64,000 bases of DNA from NCBI RefSeq assembly GCF_018130955.1, contig NZ_JAFCJM010000004.1, positions 181,828-245,827 on the forward strand, written 5' to 3'. Numbering within the stretch: the stretch's first letter is position 1; each line of letters starts with the position of its first letter. Source of the stretch: Bradyrhizobium liaoningense. GTDB lineage: Bacteria; Pseudomonadota; Alphaproteobacteria; Rhizobiales; Xanthobacteraceae. Shown here in pieces: positions 25,571 to 34,462 of the stretch. The notes under the pieces are model-generated. The model was not told the origin of the DNA and did not search any database. It saw only the letters and a program-made list of their open reading frames with translations. Position numbers and translations under genes: made by a program.

Positions 25571-26461
25571 ATGGCCACGATCGCATTCATCGGTCTCGGC
25601 AACATGGGCGGCCCGATGGCGGCCAATCTGGTCAAGGCCGGCCACAAGGTCACGGCGTTCGATCTGGTCGAGGCCTCGCGCGCGCAGGCCGAGGCCGATG
25701 GCGCTGCCATCGCGGAAAGCGCGGCGGGGGCCGTGAAGGGCGCCGACGTCGTCGTCACCATGCTGCCGGCCGGCAAGCATGTGCTCAGCGTCTGGAACGA
25801 GGTCGTCCCCGCCATGACCAAGGGCGCGCTGATCATCGACTCGTCGACCATCGACGTTGAAAGCGCGCGTCAGGCCCATGCGCTCGCCGCCAAGCACGGC
25901 GTGCTCTCGGTGGACGCGCCGGTCTCGGGCGGCACCGGCGGTGCCAAGGGCGCAACGCTCACCTTCATGTGCGGCGGCGAGGACAAGGCATTTGCCGCGG
26001 CAAAGCCCGCGCTGGAAAACATGGGCAAGAAGATCGTGCATTGCGGCGGCGCCGGCGCCGGGCAGGCGGCCAAGATCTGCAACAACATGATCCTCGGCAT
26101 TTCCATGATCGCGGTGAGCGAGGCCTTTGCGCTGGCCGAAAAGCTCGGGCTCTCGCATCAGGCGCTGTTCGACGTCGCCTCGACCTCGTCGGGCCAGTGC
26201 TGGTCGCTCACGACCTATTGTCCGGTGCCGGGCCCGGTGCCGACGTCACCCGCCAACAACGACTACAAGCCCGGCTTTGCCTCGGCGCTGATGGTGAAGG
26301 ACCTGACCCTGGCGCAGGACGCGGCCAAGGCCGCGGGTGCAGCGACCCCGCTCGGCAAGCATGCGCAGGAGATTTACCGGGACTTCGACGCAGCCGGTCA
26401 GGGCGGGGTGGATTTTTCCGGAATTATCAAGCACGTTAGGGGGCTAGCCGGGAAAACTTGA
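25571..26461 (+). CDS. mmsB: 3-hydroxyisobutyrate dehydrogenase
   Basis: This 296-residue protein has a Rossmann NAD site (IGLGNMGGPMAANLVKAGH), the substrate motif DAPVSGGTGGAKGATLTFM, and the catalytic lysine K168 in GQAAKICNNM, all as in beta-hydroxyacid dehydrogenases. It oxidises 3-hydroxyisobutyrate to methylmalonate semialdehyde, which MmsA then uses. The stop codon overlaps the next ATG by one base (TGATG). Confidence 0.94.
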   Translation: MATIAFIGLGNMGGPMAANLVKAGHKVTAFDLVEASRAQAEADGAAIAESAAGAVKGADVVVTMLPAGKHVLSVWNEVVPAMTKGALIIDSSTIDVESARQAHALAAKHGVLSVDAPVSGGTGGAKGATLTFMCGGEDKAFAAAKPALENMGKKIVHCGGAGAGQAAKICNNMILGISMIAVSEAFALAEKLGLSHQALFDVASTSSGQCWSLTTYCPVPGPVPTSPANNDYKPGFASALMVKDLTLAQDAAKAAGAATPLGKHAQEIYRDFDAAGQGGVDFSGIIKHVRGLAGKT

Positions 26462-28179
26462 TGACGACCTTTCAGGAAGCGCGCGCGTTTCTGCTAAAGC
26501 ACCGCACGGACTACGAGACAGCGGTCAAGGACTTCCGTTGGCCGGACCCGGTTCCCTTCAACTGGGCGCTCGACTGGTTTGATGCCGAGCTTGCGTCGAA
26601 TGCCGACAGCAAGGACCGGCCTGCGCTGTGGATCGTCGATGCCGCGCAGGATCGGCAGACAAAGCTGTCCTTTGAAGCGCTGTCGCGCCGCTCCAACCAG
26701 GTCGCAAACTTCCTTCGCGCACGGGGCCTGAAGCGCGGCGATCACCTTCTGCTGCTGCTCGGCAATGTGGTTCCGCTCTGGGAAACCATGCTGGCGGCGA
26801 TGAAGCTCGGCGTGGTCGTCATCCCCGCCACCACGCTGCTCACCGCCGACGAGCTGCGCGACCGGCTCGATCGCGGCAAGGCCAAGGCGGTGGTCGCAGC
26901 GCAAGACCAGGTCGCAAAATTCGCGAGCCTTGGCGTCGAGGGCGTGGCCCGCATTGTAGTCGGTGCAGCCTCCGACGGCTGGCTGTCTTATGACGAGGCC
27001 GCCAAGGCGTCCGGGGCGTTCATGCCCGATGGCCCGACGAACGCCGACGACCCGATGCTGCTCTATTTCACCTCGGGCACGACGGCCAAGCCGAAGCTGG
27101 TGCGTCACAGCCAGCGCAGCTATCCCGTCGGTCATCTCTCGACCATGTACTGGATCGGGCTGCAGCCCGGCGACGTCCATCTCAACATCTCGTCGCCCGG
27201 CTGGGCCAAGCATGCCTGGAGCTGCTTCTTCGCGCCGTGGAATGCCGGCGCCACCGTGTTCGTGGTCAATCAGCCGCGCTTTGACGCAAAGGGCCTGCTG
27301 GCCACCATCGGCCGCTGCGGCGTCACCACGCTCTGCGCGCCGCCGACAGTGTGGCGGCTGTTCATTCAGGAGAACCTTGCGTCCTTCGAGGTCGCCTTGC
27401 GCGAGGTCTGCGGCGCCGGCGAGCCGCTCAATCCCGAAGTGATCGACCAGGTGAAGTCCGCCTGGGGGCTCACCATCCGCGATGGCTACGGCCAGACCGA
27501 GACCACGGCGCTCGCCGGCAACTCGCCGGGCCAGAAGGTGAAGATCGGTTCGATGGGCCGGCCACTGCCGGGCTATCGCGTGCAGATCAGCGACGCCGAC
27601 GGCAATCCGGCCAAAGAGGGCGAGGTCACGCTCCTGCTCGGCGACAATCGCCCGGCCGGCCTGATGCAGGGCTATCAGGGCGACGACGGCAAATTGTCGG
27701 GCACCGAAGGCGATCTCTACCGCAGCGGCGATGTCGTATTCGAGGACGAAGAGGGGTATCTGACGTTCGTCGGCCGCTCCGACGACGTCTTCAAGTCATC
27801 GGACTACCGCATCAGCCCGTTCGAGCTGGAAAGCGTGCTGCTGGAGCACGATCTCGTCGCGGAAGCCGCCGTCGTGCCGAGCCCGGATCCGATAAGGCTT
27901 GCGATCCCGAAGGCCTTTGTGCTGCTCACCTCGGACGCCGAGCGCTCGGCGGACACGGCGCTTTCGATCTTCAAGCACCTGCACACGCGCCTGGCTCCGT
28001 TCAAGCGCATCCGCCGCATCGAGATCGTCACCGAGCTGCCGAAGACGATCTCTGGAAAAATCCGCCGCGTGCAGCTACGACGGCTCGAACGCGACAATGA
28101 TCGCGACGATCCCCTGCGCGGCCGCGAATTCCGGGAAGAGGACTTTCCGGAACTGCCGAAGACTCGAAGTGAGACCTAA
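26461..28179 (+). CDS. AMP-forming acyl-CoA synthetase
   Basis: This 572-residue ANL-superfamily enzyme has the P-loop-like LLYFTSGTTAKPKLVRHS, the A5 motif DGYGQTETTAL, and the C-terminal TISGKIRR with the adenylation lysine. It activates an acid to acyl-CoA at the cost of ATP to AMP. It is coupled to mmsB by TGATG and ends the operon, so it may activate isobutyrate or another branched acid entering the valine route; the sequence resembles medium-chain/benzoate-type and acetyl-CoA synthetase-like members. The exact acid is not known. Confidence 0.87.
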   Translation: MTTFQEARAFLLKHRTDYETAVKDFRWPDPVPFNWALDWFDAELASNADSKDRPALWIVDAAQDRQTKLSFEALSRRSNQVANFLRARGLKRGDHLLLLLGNVVPLWETMLAAMKLGVVVIPATTLLTADELRDRLDRGKAKAVVAAQDQVAKFASLGVEGVARIVVGAASDGWLSYDEAAKASGAFMPDGPTNADDPMLLYFTSGTTAKPKLVRHSQRSYPVGHLSTMYWIGLQPGDVHLNISSPGWAKHAWSCFFAPWNAGATVFVVNQPRFDAKGLLATIGRCGVTTLCAPPTVWRLFIQENLASFEVALREVCGAGEPLNPEVIDQVKSAWGLTIRDGYGQTETTALAGNSPGQKVKIGSMGRPLPGYRVQISDADGNPAKEGEVTLLLGDNRPAGLMQGYQGDDGKLSGTEGDLYRSGDVVFEDEEGYLTFVGRSDDVFKSSDYRISPFELESVLLEHDLVAEAAVVPSPDPIRLAIPKAFVLLTSDAERSADTALSIFKHLHTRLAPFKRIRRIEIVTELPKTISGKIRRVQLRRLERDNDRDDPLRGREFREEDFPELPKTRSET

Positions 28180-28196
28180 GTGAACGGAGTGCGCCT

Positions 28197-28300
28197 GTCA
28201 TTCCGGAGCGATGCGCAGCATCGAACCCGGAATCCATTGTGCCGCAGTGTCTGCTGCCCGATGGATTCCGGGCACGCGCTACGCGCGTCCGGGAATGACG
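28197..28300. repeat. Palindromic repeat, GTCATTCCGG type
   Basis: GTCATTCCGGAGCG...CCCGGAATCCAT on the left and ATGGATTCCGGG...CCGGGAATGAC on the right are inverted copies about a short centre. It is related to 38739-38838. It separates the valine operon from the MaoC gene. Confidence 0.85.
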
Positions 28301-28317
28301 GCCGTTGGAGTTGTTAA

Positions 28318-28797
28318 ATGAACGAAGTCTGGAAGAAGCCGCCGATTTCCTTGTCCGCCTATCAGGCGATGGTCGGCAAGGAGATCGGCGTGTCCTCGTG
28401 GCACCTGATCGATCAGCCCCGCATCAACACCTACGCCGACGTGATCGAGGACCACCAGTTCATCCACGTCGACCCCGCACGTGCGGCGAAGGAAACCGCC
28501 TTCGGCACCACGATCGCGCACGGCTTCCTGACGATGTCGTTGCTGTCCATCATGTCCTACGAGGTGATGCCGGTCATCGAAGGCACGACCATGGGGGTCA
28601 ACTACGGTTTCGACAAGCTGCGCTTCATCTCGCCGGTGCGATCAGGAAAACGCGTCCGCGGCCGCTTCGTGCTGGCAGAAGCCAAGCTGCGCAAGCCCAC
28701 GGAATTGCAGTCCCGCACCAACGTCACGGTCGAGATCGAGGGCGAGGACAAGCCGGCGCTGGTCGCCGAATGGCTCGGGCTGATCTATTTCGCGTAA
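28318..28797 (+). CDS. MaoC-family (R)-specific enoyl-CoA hydratase-like protein
   Basis: This 159-residue single-hotdog protein carries the hydratase-2 motif: YADVIEDHQFIHVDP with catalytic D and H positions, then FGTTIAHGFLTMSLLS. NodN/MaoC relatives hydrate enoyl-CoA to (R)-3-hydroxyacyl-CoA in the cytoplasm. It lies just upstream of an SDR resembling the dehydrogenase part of peroxisomal multifunctional enzyme type 2, and in that enzyme the two activities are fused, so the pair may act in sequence. Repeats separate the two genes. Confidence 0.88.
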   Translation: MNEVWKKPPISLSAYQAMVGKEIGVSSWHLIDQPRINTYADVIEDHQFIHVDPARAAKETAFGTTIAHGFLTMSLLSIMSYEVMPVIEGTTMGVNYGFDKLRFISPVRSGKRVRGRFVLAEAKLRKPTELQSRTNVTVEIEGEDKPALVAEWLGLIYFA

Positions 28798-28804
28798 GTC
28801 CGCC

Positions 28805-28836
28805 CGTCATTGCCGGGCTTGACCCGGCAATCCATC
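28805..28836. repeat. Short repeat, half of the GGCTTGACCCGG type
   Basis: CGTCATTGCCGGGCTTGACC followed by CGGCAATCCATC is a single arm of the longer palindrome at 29980-30069. It contains its own small inverted repeat (TTGCCGGG/CCCGGCAA). Confidence 0.65.
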
Positions 28837-28869
28837 GCTGCTCAAAAGCTATCCAATTCGTGCTCGGTG

Positions 28870-29018
28870 CACCCTCTCCCTTGTGGGAGAGGGTGGCGAA
28901 ATCGAGCGGAGCGAGATGAAGCCGGGTGAGGGGTCTCTCTCCACGGGCTCGCTTGTGGAGACAACCCCTCATCCGACGCGCTCACGCGCGCCACCTTCTC
29001 CCACAAGGGGAGAAGGAA
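28870..29018. repeat. Palindromic repeat, ACCCTCTCCC/GGGAGAAGG type
   Basis: ACCCTCTCCCTTGTGGGAGA at the left and CCACCTTCTCCCACAAGGGG at the right are inverted, and GGTGAGGGGTCTCTCTCC pairs with GGAGACAACCCCTCATCC in the middle. The same family occurs at 43162-43280 and as a half at 63822-63851. Confidence 0.8.
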
Positions 29019-29035
29019 GAAAGGAAGCAACGCTC

Positions 29036-29953
29036 ATGGCAATCAGGTTTGACGGACGCGTCGCTATCGTCACCGGCGCGGGCAATGGTCTGGGGCGGGC
29101 GCATGCGCTGGGGCTCGCCAGCCGCGGCGCAAAAGTCGTGGTCAACGATTTTGGCGGCGCGCGCGACGGCACCGGCGCTTCGCTGTCACCGGCGGAAGCG
29201 GTCGTCGAGGAGATCCGCAAAGCCGGCGGCACCGCCATGGCCGACGGCGCCGACGTCTCGAACTTCGAGCAGGTCACCGCGATGGTCGAGCGCGCCACCA
29301 AGGAGTGGGGCGGCGTCGACATCATGTGCGCCAATGCGGGCATCTTGCGCGACAAGTCCTTTGGCAAGATGGAGGTCGCGGATTTCCAGAAGGTGCTCGA
29401 CGTGCACCTCGTCGGCAGCTTCTACTGCTGCAAGGCGGTGTGGGCCGGCATGCGCGACCGCAATTATGGCCGCATCGTCCTGACCACCTCGTCCTCCGGC
29501 CTGTTCGGCAATTTCGGCCAGGCCAATTACGGCGCCGCGAAGTCTGGCATGGTCGGCCTGATGAACGTGCTCGCCGAGGAGGGCCGCAAGACCAACATCC
29601 GCGTCAACATCATCTCGCCGACGGCGGCGACCCGCATGACCGAAGAGCTGCTGCCGCCGCAGGCGCTGCAGTTGATGAAGCCGGAATCGATCACGCCCGC
29701 GGTCGAATTTCTCCTCAGCGAGGACGCGCCGACCCGCACCATCATGGGCGCCGGTGCCGGCTCCTTCGCGGTGATCAGGATCGTCGAGACCGAGGGTATC
29801 AATCTGGCCGAGTCCGACTGGACGCCGGATGCGGTCGCAGCCCACTTCGCCGAGATCAGCGACATGTCGAAGGCCCGGGCCTTGCAGGGTGCGTTCGAGC
29901 AGACGCAGAAATATGTCGGCCAGGCCGCCGCAAGGGCCGGGATCAAGCTGTAG
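29036..29953 (+). CDS. SDR oxidoreductase, (R)-3-hydroxyacyl-CoA dehydrogenase-like
   Basis: This 305-residue short-chain dehydrogenase has the NAD motif VTGAGNGLGRAHALGLASRG, NAG at the fourth strand, and the catalytic triad in SSSGLFGNFGQANYGAAK (Y165, K169). The sequence, including NDFGGARDGTG, resembles the dehydrogenase unit of peroxisomal multifunctional enzyme type 2. The start is ATG 29036; the frame is open further upstream through a palindromic repeat but that part is not protein-like. It probably acts on acyl-CoA substrates with the upstream MaoC protein. Confidence 0.88.
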   Translation: MAIRFDGRVAIVTGAGNGLGRAHALGLASRGAKVVVNDFGGARDGTGASLSPAEAVVEEIRKAGGTAMADGADVSNFEQVTAMVERATKEWGGVDIMCANAGILRDKSFGKMEVADFQKVLDVHLVGSFYCCKAVWAGMRDRNYGRIVLTTSSSGLFGNFGQANYGAAKSGMVGLMNVLAEEGRKTNIRVNIISPTAATRMTEELLPPQALQLMKPESITPAVEFLLSEDAPTRTIMGAGAGSFAVIRIVETEGINLAESDWTPDAVAAHFAEISDMSKARALQGAFEQTQKYVGQAAARAGIKL

Positions 29954-29979
29954 AACGACGGCGCCATTGCGCACTCCGT

Positions 29980-30069
29980 CGTCATGGCCGGGCTTGACCC
30001 GGCCATCCACGTCTTTGGCACCGCATACCGGGCTTTCGTGGATGCCCGGGACAAGCCCGGGCATGACGA
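29980..30069. repeat. Palindromic repeat, GGCTTGACCCGG/CCGGGACAAGCC type
   Basis: CGTCATGGCCGGGCTTGACC and GGACAAGCCCGGGCATGACG are inverted ends, with CCATCCACG and CGTGGATG inside. Copies lie at 56731-56821 and 59274-59360. Confidence 0.88.
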
Positions 30070-30107
30070 CCTGTTCTGTGGTGCTTGGCTTCGTTTAAAC
30101 TCCCGCT

Positions 30108-31340
30108 ATGACCGCAACCGAGTCCCACATCGCCGTCATCGGCGCCGGTCCCGCCGGTCTGATGGCCGCGGAAATCCTTGCGCAAGGCGGCGTCAGCGTC
30201 ACCGTCTACGACGCCATGCCATCTGCGGGGCGCAAGTTCCTGATGGCCGGACGCGGCGGGCTCAATCTCACCCACAGCGAGCCGCTGCCGCAGTTCCTCG
30301 CGCGCTACCGCGAGGCCGCGCCGAAGTTGAAGGCGGCGATCGACGCATTCTCTCCTGATGCGCTGCGCACGTGGAGCGAGGCGCTGGGCGAGCCGACTTT
30401 TGTCGGCACCAGCGGGCGCGTCTTTCCAAAGGCGTTCAAGGCCTCGCCGCTGTTGCGAGCCTGGCTGCGGCGGCTCGATGCCGGCGGTGTCCGCTTTGCC
30501 TTCCGTCATCGCTGGCGGGGATGGGACAGCAGGGGGCGGCTGCTATTTCAAGCGCCGGACGGCGAGCGCGCAGTCGAAGCGCGTGCCACGGTGCTGGCAC
30601 TGGGCGGTGCAAGCTGGCCGCGGCTCGGCTCGGACGGCGGCTGGGTCGCGATCCTCGCGCCAAAGGGCGTTGCCATCTCGAAGCTGCGGCCGGCCAATTC
30701 GGGCTTCACGGTTGCGTGGTCCGAAGTCTTTCGTGATCGCTTCGAGGGCCAGCCGCTCAAGGGCGTGGCGCTGACGATCGGCGCGCACACCGTGCGGGGC
30801 GAAGCGATGATCACCCGCAGCGGCATTGAAGGAGGCGCAATCTACGTACTGTCGGCGGAGTTGCGCGAGGCGGTGCTGGGCCTCGGGCAGGCGACGCTGA
30901 CGATTGCATTGCGGCCCGATCTCGACGCTGCCGCGCTGACCAAGCGCCTGTCGGGGACGCGTGGCAAGCAATCGCTCGCAAATTTCCTGCGCAAGGCGTC
31001 GCAATTGTCACCGGTCGGCATCGGCCTGATGCAGGAGGCCGCGATCGCCTCCGGCCGTCCGCTGGCATCGTTCTCGCCACAAGATCTTGCGCAGCTCATC
31101 AATGCAATTCCGGTTCCGCTCACCGGCGTCGCCGCGATCGATCGCGCGATCTCGACTGCGGGCGGGGTGACCTTCGACGAGCTCGACGCCAACTTCATGA
31201 TCCGCAAGCTACCGGGCGTGTTCGCCGTCGGCGAGATGCTGGACTGGGAGGCGCCGACTGGCGGCTATTTGTTGCAGGCCTCGTTCGCGACGGGCGCTGC
31301 TGCGGGCAGGGGTGTCTTGAGGTGGCTGAAGCGTTCGTAG
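30108..31340 (+). CDS. FAD-dependent flavoprotein, HI0933/TIGR03862 family
   Basis: This 410-residue protein has the FAD-binding motif AVIGAGPAGLMAAEILAQGG and the family block GRKFLMAGRGGLNLTHSE close to the N-terminus. The C-terminus repeats a flavin-contact segment (LPGVFAVGEMLDWEAPTGGY). Members of this family are NAD(P)/FAD-dependent oxidoreductases of unknown substrate (YhiN-like). The gene is alone, between palindromic repeats. Product class is clear, reaction is not. Confidence 0.88.
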   Translation: MTATESHIAVIGAGPAGLMAAEILAQGGVSVTVYDAMPSAGRKFLMAGRGGLNLTHSEPLPQFLARYREAAPKLKAAIDAFSPDALRTWSEALGEPTFVGTSGRVFPKAFKASPLLRAWLRRLDAGGVRFAFRHRWRGWDSRGRLLFQAPDGERAVEARATVLALGGASWPRLGSDGGWVAILAPKGVAISKLRPANSGFTVAWSEVFRDRFEGQPLKGVALTIGAHTVRGEAMITRSGIEGGAIYVLSAELREAVLGLGQATLTIALRPDLDAAALTKRLSGTRGKQSLANFLRKASQLSPVGIGLMQEAAIASGRPLASFSPQDLAQLINAIPVPLTGVAAIDRAISTAGGVTFDELDANFMIRKLPGVFAVGEMLDWEAPTGGYLLQASFATGAAAGRGVLRWLKRS

Positions 31341-31351
31341 AACGCCGTCGC

Positions 31352-31483
31352 CCTTCGAGGCTCGCTTCGCGAGCACCTCAGGGTGACGGCTACGAGAAAG
31401 CGTCATCCTGCGATAGCTTACAGAGAGCGTCATCCTGAGGTGCGAGCTCGGCGGCTTGCCGCCGGGCGAGCCTCGAAGGATGC
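31352..31483. repeat. Repeat cluster, CATCCTGAGGTGCGAG/CCTCGAAGGATG type
   Basis: CCCTTCGAGGCTCGCTTCGC and CGAGCACCTCAGGGTGACGG are followed by TCATCCTGAGGTGCGAGC with GAGCCTCGAAGGATG. Two palindromic units stand together in the convergent gap between the flavoprotein and the D-amino-acid enzyme genes. A related copy lies at 46537-46666. Confidence 0.75.
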
Positions 31484-31502
31484 GCGGGCACTCCGCAGCG
31501 TC

Positions 31503-32582
31503 CTACCGCAACTTGCCCCGCGCCGCCACCGGCAGCGTGCCGACGATCTCGTCACCCCGCACCATCACGACCTCGTCCATCATATTCACGACGACGCAGA
31601 CGTGGTTCGGCACGATCCGCACGATGTCGCCGACATTGGGCCGCGTGTTGCTGCGGGAGAGATCGAGAAAGCCGTGCTCCTCGGCAAAGCGCGCGATCTT
31701 GGCTTCGGGATGCTCCAGGATCAGGCCGTGGCCTTCGAGCCCGCCGGTATCCGTGGTCAGCGTCTTCGAGCCGGCATCGAGGATGCCGCGTTCCGGTGCC
31801 GCGCGGCTCACCACCGTCGAATAGATGTGCAGCGCGCAATCGTCCCAGCCCGCGACGCCGGCCGCGACCTGCATGCGGTCGTTGTAGATATAAGTGCCGA
31901 AGCGATGCTCGGTGCCACCCCTCAGCTTGCCGATGTTCTTCAGGTTCGGCGTTCCGCCGGTCGAGACGATGGTGGCGTCTAGCCCGTGGGCACGCACGCC
32001 GGCCAGCGCTTCGTCATAGAACTTTTGCGCATCGTCCCAGCCAGTCTCGGTCGGATAGAGCATGAAGCCCGCGAATTTCAGTCCCTCCAGACCCGCGATC
32101 TCGCGGGCCAAGGCGATGGCCTCGGCCGGCGTCTCAACGCCCGCGCGTTTGCGACCGGTGTCGCATTCGACCACCACCGATAGTGGACGGCCCGAGGCCG
32201 CGGCGGCCTTCGGGAGGCCTGCTACAACCGTGGAGTTGTCGGCGGCGACCGTCATGTTGGCCTTCATCTGCAGCGCGCCGAGACGCGCCATCTTCTCTTC
32301 GCCGAGCAGATTGTAGCTGATCAGAATGTTGTCGATGCCGGCATTGGCCATGATCTCGGCCTCGCCGAGTTTTTGGCAGGTGATGCCTTTCGCGCCGGCC
32401 GCGACCTGCATTTTCGCGAGCATCGGATTCTTGTGCGTCTTGATGTGCGGGCGATTGGCAACGCCGACGTCGTCGCAGGCCTTCTGGATGCGTGCGATGT
32501 TGCGCTCCACCTTGTCCATGTCGATGACGGCGCAGGGCGTGCCATATTCACGGGCGATCTTTGCGGCGAGGGGTGTTGTCAT
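31503..32582 (-). CDS. PLP enzyme of the D-threonine aldolase / D-serine dehydratase family
   Basis: This 359-residue protein has an alanine-racemase-like PLP barrel with the Schiff-base lysine at K48 (RPHIKTHK) and a C-terminal metal site. The metal motif is H327-x-C329 (PNHVCVV). In this family, D-serine dehydratases use His and Cys for zinc, whereas D-threonine aldolases typically use His and Asp, so a dehydratase acting on D-serine or D-3-hydroxyaspartate is more likely. Automated names of the D-threonine aldolase type may therefore mislead. It stands 66 bases after the ABC-F gene on the same strand, with a repeat between. Confidence 0.87.
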   Translation of the reverse strand: MTTPLAAKIAREYGTPCAVIDMDKVERNIARIQKACDDVGVANRPHIKTHKNPMLAKMQVAAGAKGITCQKLGEAEIMANAGIDNILISYNLLGEEKMARLGALQMKANMTVAADNSTVVAGLPKAAAASGRPLSVVVECDTGRKRAGVETPAEAIALAREIAGLEGLKFAGFMLYPTETGWDDAQKFYDEALAGVRAHGLDATIVSTGGTPNLKNIGKLRGGTEHRFGTYIYNDRMQVAAGVAGWDDCALHIYSTVVSRAAPERGILDAGSKTLTTDTGGLEGHGLILEHPEAKIARFAEEHGFLDLSRSNTRPNVGDIVRIVPNHVCVVVNMMDEVVMVRGDEIVGTLPVAARGKLR

Positions 32583-32600
32583 GGAAGTCCCTTAGTTGGC

Positions 32601-32645
32601 GCGTATTCTGATCGCAAAACCGGTGCCCACTTTTGCGGAATACGC
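32601..32645. repeat. Palindromic repeat, GCGTATTC/GAATACGC ends
   Basis: GCGTATTC (32601) and GAATACGC (ending 32645) enclose AAACCGGTGCCCACTTTTGC, a variant of the inner part of the GAGCATGATC repeat family. It lies between the ABC-F and D-amino-acid enzyme genes. Confidence 0.75.
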
Positions 32646-32648
32646 GGC

Positions 32649-34460
32649 TCAAGCCTGTTCGATTTCTTCGCGGAGCATTTCAAGTTCGAGCCAGCGTTCT
32701 TCGGCCGCGGCGAGTTCATCATGTGCCTTGGCGACCGCGGCTGAGGTATCGTCGAATTTCTTGCGATCCTTGGCATACAGGTTCGGATCGTCGAGCACGC
32801 GCTGCAGTTTCGCGATGTCGGCGTGCAGCGCCTCCATCCTCTTCGGCAAGGTTTCCAGCGCGTGCTTCTCGTTGAAGCTCAGCCGCCGCTTGGATGCCGT
32901 CGCGGGAGCGGAGGCCTTGGCTTCCTTCTTCTCGAGCGCCGGCTCTGCCTTCACGGTCTCGCGCTTAAGATCGGCGCCGCGCTGCGCCAGCATGTCGGTG
33001 TAGCCGCCGGCATATTCGATCCACTTGCCATTGCCTTCGGGCGCGATCGCCGAGGTCACCACGCGGTCGAGGAAGTCGCGGTCGTGGCTGATCAGGATCA
33101 CCGTGCCCTCGTAGTCGCCGAGCATCTCTTCGAGCACGTCGAGCGTTTCGAGGTCGAGATCGTTGGTTGGCTCGTCCAGCACCAGGAGGTTGGAGGGCTT
33201 TGCCAGCGCGCGAGCCAGCATCAGCCGGCCGCGCTCGCCGCCCGACAAAACCTCCAGCGGCGTAACACGCTGCTCCTGCGCGAACAAGAAATCTTTCATG
33301 TAGCCGACGACGTGCTTGGGCTTGCCGCCGACCATGACATGGTCGCCGCGGCCGCCGGTCAGGGCTTCCGCCAGCGTCGACTTGGGGTCGAGGCTTTCGC
33401 GGTGCTGGTCCAGCGTCGCCATCTCCAGATTGGCGCCCAGCCGCACCGTGCCGGTGTCAGGCTCAATGCCGCCGGTCAACAAATTGACCAGCGTGGTCTT
33501 GCCGGCGCCGTTCGGTCCGATGATGCCGAGCCGGTCGCCGCGCTGGATGCGAGTCGAAAAGTTCTCGACGATCTTGCGCTCGCCATAGGCCTTGCTGATA
33601 TTTTTCGCCTCGATCACCAGGCGGCCGGATTGCTCGGCTTCGGCAGCGGCGAGGCTGGCGGCGCCGGTCGTGCCGCGATAGTTGCGGCGCTGCGCCCGCA
33701 GCTCGTGCAGATTGGCGAGCCGCTTGACGTTGCGCTTGCGCCGGCCGGAGACGCCGTGGCGCAGCCAGTGCTCCTCGTCGACGATCTTGCGGCCGAGCTT
33801 GTGCTGCTCGCGCTCTTCCTCGGCCAGCACCTCGTCGCGCCAGCTCTCGAACGAGGCAAAGCCGCGGTCGATCTGCTTGATCCTGCCGCGATCGAGCCAG
33901 GCGGTGGACCGCGAGAGGTTGGTGAGGAAGCGCCGGTCGTGGCTGATCAGCACCAGCGCGCTGCGGCGGCTGTCGAGCTCCTGCTCCAGCCATTCGATGG
34001 TCGTGAGGTCGAGATGGTTGGTCGGCTCGTCCAAGAGCAGGATGTCGGGCGAGGGCGCCAGCACGCGCGCCAGCGCCGCGCGGCGGGCCTCTCCGCCCGA
34101 GAGATTGGCGGGGTTCTCGTTGCCGGTGAGCCCGAGCTGCTCCAGCAGATATTGCGCCTGATGATGGTCGTCGCCGGGCGCCATGCCTGCCTCGACATAG
34201 GCAAGCGTGGTCGCGTGCTCGCCAAAATCCGGCTCCTGCGGCAGATAGCGGATGGTGGCGCCGGGCTGCACGAAGCGCGTGCCGCCATCGGGCTCGACGA
34301 GGCCCGCGGCGATCTTCAGCAGCGTCGACTTGCCCGAGCCGTTGCGACCGATCAGGCAGACGCGCTCGCCTGGGGACACGCTGAGTTCGACGCTCGTGAG
34401 CAGCGGCGTGCCGCCAAAGGTCAGCCTGATATCCTTGAGCTGGATGAGGGGCGGCGCCAT
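32649..34460 (-). CDS. ABC-F family ATPase, Uup-like
   Basis: This 603-residue protein has two ABC ATPase domains in one chain without membrane spans. Walker A motifs are GRNGSGKST (about 38) and GPNGAGKTT (about 316); signature motifs are NLSGGEARR and VLSGGERGR; LLDEPTNHLDL follows in the first domain. A lysine/alanine-rich linker and a C-terminal coiled coil (about 520-600) match Uup. ABC-F proteins act on ribosomes or on DNA-repair-related processes. It starts two bases after the stop of the DUF188 gene, so the two are co-transcribed. Confidence 0.92.
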   Translation of the reverse strand: MAPPLIQLKDIRLTFGGTPLLTSVELSVSPGERVCLIGRNGSGKSTLLKIAAGLVEPDGGTRFVQPGATIRYLPQEPDFGEHATTLAYVEAGMAPGDDHHQAQYLLEQLGLTGNENPANLSGGEARRAALARVLAPSPDILLLDEPTNHLDLTTIEWLEQELDSRRSALVLISHDRRFLTNLSRSTAWLDRGRIKQIDRGFASFESWRDEVLAEEEREQHKLGRKIVDEEHWLRHGVSGRRKRNVKRLANLHELRAQRRNYRGTTGAASLAAAEAEQSGRLVIEAKNISKAYGERKIVENFSTRIQRGDRLGIIGPNGAGKTTLVNLLTGGIEPDTGTVRLGANLEMATLDQHRESLDPKSTLAEALTGGRGDHVMVGGKPKHVVGYMKDFLFAQEQRVTPLEVLSGGERGRLMLARALAKPSNLLVLDEPTNDLDLETLDVLEEMLGDYEGTVILISHDRDFLDRVVTSAIAPEGNGKWIEYAGGYTDMLAQRGADLKRETVKAEPALEKKEAKASAPATASKRRLSFNEKHALETLPKRMEALHADIAKLQRVLDDPNLYAKDRKKFDDTSAAVAKAHDELAAAEERWLELEMLREEIEQA

Positions 34461-34462
34461 GG

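Noticed and set aside
28805..29018. Possible CRISPR-like array
   Set aside because: The repeats are inverted, unequal in spacing and of known intergenic types; no direct repeat-spacer periodicity and no cas genes.
28883..29035. N-terminal extension of the SDR gene at 29036
   Set aside because: The extra codons lie in a palindromic repeat and the SDR fold begins at MAIRFDGR.
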